Shown: in pieces, positions 38,101 through 41,368 of the stretch
How the letters are laid out: each line of letters starts with the position of its first letter
How positions within the stretch are numbered: the stretch's first letter is position 1
DNA from: a virus
DNA: 41,368 bases
Strand: one strand, 5' to 3'
IMG/VR virus record: IMGVR_UViG_3300010150_002363
Span: 1 to 41,368 of that record
Notes under the pieces: generated by a model
Database searches by the model: none
What the model saw: the letters and a program-made list of their open reading frames with translations, nothing else
Told to the model about the DNA's origin: nothing
Position numbers and translations under genes: made by a program

Positions 38101-41100
38101 TCTTTGTATCGTATCGACAACTATTATCAGTTCTGTCGAGCAAGTTATGGTGCAGTCGCTGCTCAATTGACGTTGGCTGGTTACCCAAGTATCTATCCTG
38201 ACATCTACTCCAAGATTATGGAGAACGTAAGCCTCGCTCCTACATGTAAGGTCGTCGGAGCGCATTCTTCAGCGACTGCTATCCAAGTTGATGACGCTTC
38301 TCTGTTCCCTGAAAAACCGTATTACGAACAAAAACTGCAATACATTGACTCTTCTACGGGAAAAACTGTATCGTTTAGTTATACAACTCGGCAAGGCTTG
38401 AGTCACAGTTCAGCGACCATGAATGAGCCTGATGTGTTTCATCTACCAACGGGAGTTACCATAGCCGATGGCACAAAACTAACACTGAGTAAATCATATT
38501 CTACAAAATCAGTAAACGACATCTTCACTAAAGATAACGAAAGTGTTTTGACCAAAAATCTCAGTCAGTTGCTTACAGGAACGAGAGACACAAACAGTCT
38601 TTTCTCAACTGACTCATATCTATGTGCTTGGAGTCCTAACTTGGGTCGGCCTCATACATTCTACTCAGATGCCAGCCGAACTTGGATTACAAACGGTGAC
38701 AATCATACATTAGACAGAGCCGTTAATAACGCCGCATACAACAGTATGCCACAGCACTTTGAGACAATTCACTACCAAGATGTCAATTATACAGCAAGTC
38801 ACGGCCCACTTACATTACAAATGAAGACACCTGTTCCACCTAAAGCACTTGCTGGGACTGTTAGTTCGGTTACAACTACAACTGTTACCGTTATCACAAT
38901 GAGTGACACAGTTACTGGGGTGAGCAACCAAGATGTCTTGTTTGCTAATGGGCGAGTTCTTGGTAGAGTAAACGGCGTTAGTGGTGCAGACATCACTCTT
39001 TACTCTGAGATATTTGAGAGTAATCTTGCGGCAGGTGACAAGGTATACCTTGATGGTGATGGTGAAATTCTAAGCGGTACAGACATCAACTCCATCAGTG
39101 GTTTGTCGGCTCAAGGTGGGGCTTACATGCTTACCAATTACTGGCCTTGCGGCAGTCGTGGTGGGCCACTGATTAGTCGATTAGACGGTTACGCTATGTC
39201 ATCAGCAGCGTGGCACGTTCCACAAAGTTACGCACATAATGCTGGTATACATTGGAAAGATGACGATGATGACGGTAGTTATGCGGTTGCTAATGGTGTG
39301 AGCACTACTTCACTTAGCAGTATACGAACATATCCGTTTGGTTATCGTTTCGGACTACGACAGGCTTGGAACAGACCTCAATGGGGTCATTATGGTATGC
39401 GAGCATTCCAAGAGCAAGCCACACACTCAGGTGCAAGCAATCTTGCTGTTGGTTACAAAGCAGGGCCACTGGTTGAGTATGAAACTATAACAAGTAACGG
39501 GTGGCTTTACGCTGGCGGAGACAGCACACAAAGCAGTACCAACCTACCGACTACCTATGTTGGTATTCTTGAGCGTGGAACAACTGCTGCTGGTATGCTG
39601 AATGCCGACAAATACGAATGGCAGGTGCGTTACAGCGATGGACGACGAATGACGAGAGGATTTGGATGCGCTCTACGCACTTTGAAGAATGCCAGCACTG
39701 TGATACGAGATTGGTGGGGCGATTCCGCTGGTATGGGTAAGAACTTCTACAAAGATGCTGTATCGTATTATCTCATCGACTGGTGGGGTAACACTCGTGG
39801 TGAGGATATTAGGCGTATGCCTGTTCGTAGTTTTGGTATCAATCCATCATGGGATGCTGGAGATGCATACGAGTATGATAGAACTAATGGTAGAACACCT
39901 TACGCCCGTATATGGAACAATAACAAGCCTATCTTCAATCTCAAGGGAATAGCCGCTGACTCAGATACATCATCGGGTGCAGTATTAGCATCTCCAACGG
40001 TTACAATACCTCGCTTTGGTGGTAGAAAGAACACTGGTAACAACAATGCAGACACCACGTTGGTCGATGTGTTTGCTCCTACCAACGCACTACGAGTAGG
40101 AGACATGGGTAACGGACGTGGTGTACGATTCCCAACACAATTCAATGAGGACAGACTGGTTGAACTCAGTGCAGTGTACCAAAACTCAGGTGTTGTCTTA
40201 TCAAGCAACACTGCTGAACCTACATTCGGTCAAGGCTTGATTCGACCAAGAAACGATGCACTACAACCAAGTGAAATTGTCAGAGGTATTAGTGCTCGGT
40301 TGGAAGTCGATGAGGACGGACTACTCAAACCTGAAGCAACAGTCAGCGACAAGGTAGAATCCATCAGCGGGACATCGGTTCACAAGGATGCTGTTTCTCG
40401 CTCGTCACCACGAATTGGTATCGACGGAGACACCGTAGAATCCTTGACTGGCAGCAACGCCAACATGGTAGCCATCAACTCAGAAGCACACAGTCTACAC
40501 ACTAACAGAGGTGTGGGTCAGAGAGTTGTGCTACATGGTGGTATGCAGTCAGGCTCTCAAACGCTTGGCGACTACGACCTGACAGCCTTGTCCTTCGCTG
40601 CTCAGCCTCATGGTGGTGTGATGCGATTCAGCCACACAAGTAACTTCAAGCCTATGGGTGGAACTTACATCTTGGAGGCTCGTAGTTTCGCCAGTCCATT
40701 CGATGATACAGGTTGGGGACGAAGTGGTATGAGTGGTACAAAGACAAGCAACCCATACCAAACAACAAGTTCAGTAGCCAGTCAGACAAACATGGCTGAT
40801 GATTCAGTGCAGTTTATGCTGCGACCTATACGACTCCTCGACAACCAACACATAGCGGTATTCAGACCAGCATTGGCTTTGCACACTGATAGCAAGCAAA
40901 ACGGTAGCACTGCGTTCACTGCTACTGCTGGTGGTAAGTATGGAATGTTTACCTACTCAACTCCAAACGGTAGAGCAAGCAGCGGGTCATACATGCGTGC
41001 TACCAATCCTAACACATCAGCGCCATACCAACCAGTGTATCTTGTTGAGAGCAGTAGCGACACTGTGCCAGTATCGAAAGGGCCGAAGTTACCGGGAACA

Positions 41101-41316
41101 GAGGTTACTGGCTTTGATAAGACGACACTGAAGAGCACTGTTACTCGACTTGTCATCAGTGAAAACACATTACAGCACTTCAAGAGTGATGCTCCAAGAA
41201 GAACTGGTGAGAGTAAAGACTACACCGTCAAACCAAGATTCAGTCAATCGTTGCACAGCAAGGGACATAAGGAAGATGTATCGTTCAATACATCAGACCA
41301 CAGTGGTGATGCATGA
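23137..41316 (+). CDS. Giant tail / receptor-binding protein (6059 residues)
   Basis: One open frame of 18.2 kb, 44% of the window. Modules seen, by approximate residue: 8-230 a laminin-G/concanavalin-like domain (ALFFDGVSDSVIIP; KAEIYINGDLVAQQ); 1905-1975, 2065-2128 and 2686-2764 three glycine-rich modules built on GSGYNNG or AGSGYGAG with a later acidic or glycine-rich turn and short strands, a type common in marine phage tail proteins; 3651-3723 a β-domain with the pattern TANVTSGVAAIAVTG, then GQSISGTGIQANSVV; 4755-4913 a second laminin-G-like domain (FTLMFETKIKYDGYGILASKG); 5037-5100 and 5240-5310 small β-modules; and a Trp-rich C-terminus. Most of the rest is β-rich and unrecognised. 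It probably forms a baseplate hub or fibre that recognises host surface glycans (inference). No signal peptide or catalytic motif is evident. Confidence 0.78.
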   Translation: MPIMLQSNHALFFDGVSDSVIIPQGNFSKLGEDYDKETAITRKSSASIVSHATGRGMIADVLGNGLAIEAWVVPDCGGVVLMKDGQFRLSIGSVDTPGPVEFEANLSSSIGSMKVFLRSAQPETNGYDGQVYPVTTFDGLDDSYNRFDSGKDKATSLSQNQRPLYHLVACINNGKAEIYINGDLVAQQIIPIDATLVSNNSHVYIGGKGGEFRGVIEGIHVSSSFSNEMTTRNPSMVGDKTVSLYRFEEPVTPLKDVYTITGTSADSNLTLLAIDSTDAQALADALTGKTITDSSVDFTVSPYSTGDYSVIDRYSTPGTTINHLVPHVPYNLLINPGSINQDSKKPNGKPPERVRLHSIDINNGKLLVSSIHLDFKTTTNTNGLRPILHSTHTPANGANSFVVISADCLIENGTGRPYQPPHLATQLIDRAGQMLIDEGQYEQHAMVYSSRMSTTAVDTNNPFAVAWPTDLDESFQIGHSGRHTLNHVQGHHYLRLMPRANEETLDQQAGNSDILTLTYDAASKGIDSMFPINSQVDYYKDTASFETLRVVNDSIVHEIVSNGLSGADRTLIALGGASATSNDFDPLPFVLKGPVPQDMNNIDANVRKFHLHPSRDSRVALLHVPTLASRGLAPYVEVHYNAIDFTGASMSKTAPMLMIEKTVPASNYVVSSGVYVYDDIATDVAAGNATLYAAGGYIDVGKSKEGNLGSVNFSHSLVGDISEGFEADVELDERLTPANFTASGTVGNTTPQNLTASHTTKAQHDSVFHRILIERVADSGSLTLSSEFNRMTPHTVHGSPSAGQFDIGVTSSASPIHEIFDIIDNVEIKNSPTITHRFFVQPSDRARTNQLQYVYSKRDRPNSSNIATVMFLMGRSKLRGIEQVEDENGRSTLVHCVGLSDVASTRSINELGSGSPDSHVVKEIDPNAPVVSVTLGGVGQGAYDTKPSFDISTLAHLPYSSRRGFSCLATKVRVDLSTSNGTQFIEVSPLNNDSPDLASWGTYPFPKIGRIYLKNGANAEYQSKTGACFLFSDSHVSTRRFLLPNGNAVATFQEWVIGSGLRKDASALSGTQSQDFPLGEIIMGDGHFFIENLQSDGTTVNDRMFQSMDNVSHDYQLGTQFASTRALVEIPLFRGQFFIDKKNNSYPSPDNSLKLHIDPTMTAHTWNPSPVGRRYQDLPPSDRSAYGAYAKSILTNERKNQSNIVNFETLSSAYRVYVSNPTMFPAGDVTTSNTKHFNVDNVLLFRRVFLPSGEWAMYSNNPTTDGYIEIVKEKSYVSKGFISGLVTGTPLIMGNSYDSEVLVPLKGDALNVAADFENRSEYYYDSASVKTQGGNVDYGLRQYVSAVEFKAGPLSNPHAARVQSGRATGTILSVEPIMNGSVYTGFAHLIMSQEDVNKFPSIERQPNDINSDYEWKMGQAHYSLEIGTNTFVYFGEGNKNKSTLVSGGLTPTDSLDTLSSIIVMTKENNATPSYLKNDTLKGEVATLTKYGYDVFFSSDKYNTKLDNTVNKSHTGRAVFYSSPWEITGLTATDTLALSSATKSQLVQANTLYLNVKPNDWIYAEHEIGGSAVTVTLLGQVDYIVEGAIKGNPVTVPAVDSRIHLKAAVTGDNLASLNNMIAQASSSPTSDKVYIRTGCHSMMKNDEEACLNRTWLFPYAQGGLRRGDTVWMNMTYNNPHAVQGMFAKSRGVLNEALVWKGFNGGQGLMATEPRDSIPLENFLIGDSCIETARNFVQHVNKTIELNYTNLGISNPPTIAYLDPYLATEGHARVLLYDVAHDREFVAFQDIHMQVQTSPKAAELGFERLSSSLNVADGTDEIDLSNYSIKYNGGAQNPFITQIDVANGYPSQNKYIREYQHSNFMESAYAHNIANNMSNETLQPVTGIVTRLEPIGATFQHRQNGTGYATATNVATTSINAGGTGLRVNITAASGQITDIQVHTAGSGYNNSRGGREAKVRISGGGNNAVFKVFTTNTSVVNATTAMTQAALYGKAHGHFIHTGYHTGGPLAKKRTLGDSITSRTNNAVAIPYHANKEHDKTRKLFSSNDILIKALMQHRVSKGKSLSLKDGGSGYNNGTFYNVKTTTNGQGHGMTVDVTISGAAVVTAVINRQGDTSYEEGDTIFISDRSLHILPLATANVSGDGKGSFTLFMNRRNEETSTLFDTPDGTRVIPAFLALKGVRSEALDLSNMSETRLQHLPQWTQMDFTRRMTIDLGEVAVRDGITSVEAAATEVVRMINQAAAKKGRTHSNNTNKQYPVKIAGEADFATTGSTHDPVVWWDEDKAFESHDKGTHMGYVRAHLGRVVRDIDGNEEGFSVIIHSTVPGATGRNFAVWLDNSKGQVPYKPEFMIGHGGRFRTFWCLPDELSGENMHPAPMPLNKHGRPFAPITSLRQYTQPDESMQVVASKGEFSNNHDETTTPRLRAVSAHSGSGQNHNTLNTESLEVEGFNTSFTEGLRVGTNAVARINFGGLVSAGIPGFAPDAGQWGFGRKGNDKLANDYGQLTKVSNTDPATSYTGHIPTAQVFPDSIGDSSMYAMRLQDHRGVEHGIRYIYKNIGEKFALDNTLLPKTLENEIVVYFNHKDCSQGGFTIGKHMHGISDPTGRFPAIPDNAALANWRGNLWRGAPAPNASYNTDVVYNTTDKTITVTLYAPYDDCPHHDLLGYMGFPVENGVIHLSDPYNDIGEVSSLSAGSGYGAGLSGAVATGTGDGSGMTLSIDTNGSGEVTAVVITSLGEGSYTNGETITVVGQGGTNATFTFSNSLSGNWGNMFSYTHRTRDNNAGRTGTHVFHGVTGDTYSSQHKIHTHSSTAPKLTIGNYVVGEETDAISALITPVANWTTLVTDELMAAVTAAAINLSDPNEGTTFDCTDMYAADGRTFGEWGITEESISIKAYNTKGNIESISNFFTANLSQDVGIRASHIEYGEVESLKLNGDGVTVGGDGTRPIGDGLIAKGRSINCGYIPSTIIQITTKGRGHNANTATPNIVDSQNNPINTNTWRKNLIGENFIESSGDLILPNLDNPTLKMTNVHSASIMALHSDNEMWHFAKPAGQEASVNHYENGQTHDYTRVDSFGNKTSISYGIETAVTEGQNVNSGGFVSEKAFSQLSDENLRSSKWPSAIPSPAETLVIQKYADKRAYLFAGKRSLGSVHSLPIIHFTGARDGPDNYVPLYFGGGFSGATIDINDGTKNDYSEHNTHPYANGPTGSAGIQNANEVLSSFSTLDCNAIMAFFPATALLKQHHGSINPPVYNKDNILSQDLKRGAWAGVGSTHPNLAPYAAGVHMQVPSPMVLRFAHPTARYNDHRDGVENKTTYIIFGPGQAFPLTQEVTSPINTFEPHPGHAVSTGNTWSRVPNMTNSRPFLPNHIQNSTGEYMPERAATQLAKHRFHYRQVLNWESPVGIPDTVFLRERPENGRNYGNSLTTNAFEHYSTASNFTDDVAKAYAVVQPSRHAMFYGGGMVKNSDLCWHMDNGNHPGGSWMDNQITMNPPRESDSLRVALATGATQINKTAFRVAGTLATRMLYSNDNSSSPDFAAETLVHGDVDHEYIVVDATRCQNGEELACLLGAAINTFPGKGALKAIGGTFMPSMGNSTRQDRYGWLEARTTNIRNDVYGGATPVGTVTGATDVAGHGYSNNVVSTTPMVRTVTAPVTFTANVTSGVAAIAVTGTFPATIQAGQSISGTGIQANSVVASVDSVGGTVTVNPAPNVSNSGVTITYIHNTLGNTASSASNLKSGDCFIDLVVLAGAGVDEQANANRVPASGWLRTEANHDYGGAVSSSVKSSAWASYHSRAFYRDGTDLFCRFYLSNNKLTGLKAFEDGEAWRIYANTSTAFNSTSGSNVGGVTLPHPAVNTTGNPTVGTTVWIWSKSGTIGVDNSASSRFTTYGIGATHFSGIADAIDRTKPVGAVGWHGERYSYLNTLSVDSGFSAGLGAWHSMLGFSPYGGSSSCANVLGHLPHTTPLPNSPESMPPTDIPGRSLTNFPSDGDSEADSVSYGVDDPIAFGTYVVGWADGAQFNNPPVMRDMPEIQKELIHAQGTYSRALLVVAHEGELSLVARKDRDNYTSTGDYLLAGGTTQWDERFHHSDRFVAPANAGPNVEALIADNTAPPTISDYTASGVLDSSPFNAQIHLHGSISADTSLSNAEPCLAETGDLFFDIDKNVGILNHKEAAGIANRNLATDFITNSNPSTQMTSTTHATQSGIFWAGDVNAYDVLKRSPHKNFSTEHVVWKRMDGGTVTMPTSNARGLGAVPWITRVKDAVVGGAAGTAHQMGEKLYGNIRFSFETTNSAMMPVLQAQEIAHPTLAKEHPIAIGNVLEIPNEEIQFEDISVVDDTGQVHTLEGGSPLGIVIRAYKPASTRLASGLQPVPANSGIPPNFEIQLPDPESIPGNILIRSGFDPIQAYQTETFGDGGMIHPDLGATHLGHLFDNVVKSPRKGPTMNEVGWEHISQDENFPESTRDGWVTATGNNTLRSSYEQQDRALYFHITKMGHSHTEKFPTTYTHSAGVVNQALTVDSYTSTSITASATINENIFSTGFGTQEVADNRRFIRISNATGESVIASYESISSDVFDDLVGDIDFTQFMADNFAVGALTITPSYYVPAGSARIFAARRLRDHAEVSGNSPDMAHTEYFTGNALTTIHSRYSRPQLTPMPIPRMGHHFVNATMPMMPGHWAHPAYQGLYEKANSDHLALVRDEDYTTLADNLVEVDGTTNNQTSVPTAVKDRLFPLNPALRVGSLTANPSGPSDIHGGAFTLMFETKIKYDGYGILASKGTAGDMNKAGGHSIVLEAGGNYTQANHFPDPAEVGAYQIVIQPNLRSQQVTGFHLNNSSATTLPDVSTPSNNTAVLTSQQVSLVIGIKYDEERHSTLTDGANIGGVTLILAEATLADVRGCEIFLNEVILDHDPDHGSQLANIPPMLLYNPLGVQGSESPSFTRRGHPYHPTTPDVAFKDATPGFTTSIPWWSIMHQGTPSDASAVGFRHLSLYRIDNYYQFCRASYGAVAAQLTLAGYPSIYPDIYSKIMENVSLAPTCKVVGAHSSATAIQVDDASLFPEKPYYEQKLQYIDSSTGKTVSFSYTTRQGLSHSSATMNEPDVFHLPTGVTIADGTKLTLSKSYSTKSVNDIFTKDNESVLTKNLSQLLTGTRDTNSLFSTDSYLCAWSPNLGRPHTFYSDASRTWITNGDNHTLDRAVNNAAYNSMPQHFETIHYQDVNYTASHGPLTLQMKTPVPPKALAGTVSSVTTTTVTVITMSDTVTGVSNQDVLFANGRVLGRVNGVSGADITLYSEIFESNLAAGDKVYLDGDGEILSGTDINSISGLSAQGGAYMLTNYWPCGSRGGPLISRLDGYAMSSAAWHVPQSYAHNAGIHWKDDDDDGSYAVANGVSTTSLSSIRTYPFGYRFGLRQAWNRPQWGHYGMRAFQEQATHSGASNLAVGYKAGPLVEYETITSNGWLYAGGDSTQSSTNLPTTYVGILERGTTAAGMLNADKYEWQVRYSDGRRMTRGFGCALRTLKNASTVIRDWWGDSAGMGKNFYKDAVSYYLIDWWGNTRGEDIRRMPVRSFGINPSWDAGDAYEYDRTNGRTPYARIWNNNKPIFNLKGIAADSDTSSGAVLASPTVTIPRFGGRKNTGNNNADTTLVDVFAPTNALRVGDMGNGRGVRFPTQFNEDRLVELSAVYQNSGVVLSSNTAEPTFGQGLIRPRNDALQPSEIVRGISARLEVDEDGLLKPEATVSDKVESISGTSVHKDAVSRSSPRIGIDGDTVESLTGSNANMVAINSEAHSLHTNRGVGQRVVLHGGMQSGSQTLGDYDLTALSFAAQPHGGVMRFSHTSNFKPMGGTYILEARSFASPFDDTGWGRSGMSGTKTSNPYQTTSSVASQTNMADDSVQFMLRPIRLLDNQHIAVFRPALALHTDSKQNGSTAFTATAGGKYGMFTYSTPNGRASSGSYMRATNPNTSAPYQPVYLVESSSDTVPVSKGPKLPGTEVTGFDKTTLKSTVTRLVISENTLQHFKSDAPRRTGESKDYTVKPRFSQSLHSKGHKEDVSFNTSDHSGDA

Positions 41317-41368
41317 TGGGTTTACTCAAGGACAAGCGAGCAACAGCCGACACGGATGTTGTGATGAA
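41313..41368 (+). CDS. Start of a following gene, truncated by window end
   Basis: ATG codons at 41313 and 41316; the first overlaps the giant gene's stop as ATGA, the coupling used repeatedly in this operon. Eighteen codons are visible (MMGLLKDKRATADTDVVM), too few to assign a function. By position, another tail or adhesion-associated protein is likely. Confidence 0.6.
   Translation, partial: MMGLLKDKRATADTDVVM

Noticed and set aside
37750-38265. 171-codon minus-strand open frame inside the giant gene
   Set aside because: Its composition is that expected from reverse-complementing the plus frame, with no neighbours, ribosome site or recognisable motif.
1-41368. CRISPR array, tRNA, rRNA or insertion sequence
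   Set aside because: No regularly spaced direct repeats, cloverleaf-like segments, conserved rRNA stretches or transposase motifs were seen; genes fill almost all of the sequence.

Overview
The window is about 41 kb of tightly packed, one-directional genes (all + strand) forming the virion-structure block of a tailed, HK97-fold virus (Caudoviricetes-like), or possibly a provirus. The order is typical: portal, capsid maturation protease, major capsid protein, head-tail connectors, tail tube, tail-assembly chaperones, tape measure, distal tail protein, giant receptor-binding or baseplate protein. Terminase, lysis and replication genes are not visible and are presumably outside. The host is not proven. 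Zinc ribbons inserted in structural proteins, the HMG-CoA lyase-like gene, GTG/TTG starts and marine-phage-style glycine-rich tail modules suggest a planktonic marine host, possibly archaeal (for example Marine Group II-like). That assignment is inference.

Region by region. 1-1834: the 3' end of an HMG-CoA lyase homologue (a candidate auxiliary metabolic gene) and a protein carrying a LAGLIDADG endonuclease-like domain. 1831-5151: a portal with two internal zinc ribbons, then three small proteins of unknown role; one of these shares a C-terminal MSWDE motif with the capsid protease/scaffold protein. 5164-10665: an 1833-residue protein containing an ATP-dependent DNA-ligase-like module whose catalytic residues have been lost. 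10710-13737: protease-scaffold fusion, major capsid protein and a likely capsid-decoration protein; the last two have near-identical A-rich translation leaders. 13749-17395: small neck and connector genes, including two short genes easily missed (57 and 37 codons). 17407-23127: tail tube, a SAP-domain protein, two chaperone-like genes, a short tape measure and a distal tail protein. 23137-41316: one uninterrupted 6059-codon gene, 44% of the window, with laminin-G-like and glycine-rich adhesion modules. A further gene begins at 41313 and runs off the end.

The genes are coupled by 4-nt overlaps (ATGA/GTGA) or by a recurring TGAGGTGA octamer, in which the stop codon of one gene is part of the Shine-Dalgarno sequence of the next. 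This fits one long late operon. No intergenic stretch exceeds about 50 bases. I saw no tRNA, rRNA, CRISPR array or insertion sequence.

The strongest genome-scale signal is compositional. Reading the whole window by eye I found no GATC, AGCT, CTAG, CGCG, CCWGG or GGWCC, although dozens to about 150 of each are expected. This looks like extreme restriction-site avoidance. The strongest gene-level novelties are the catalytically dead ligase-like module in a large head-region protein, the zinc-ribbon portal, the shared MSWDE tail motif and the giant tail protein.
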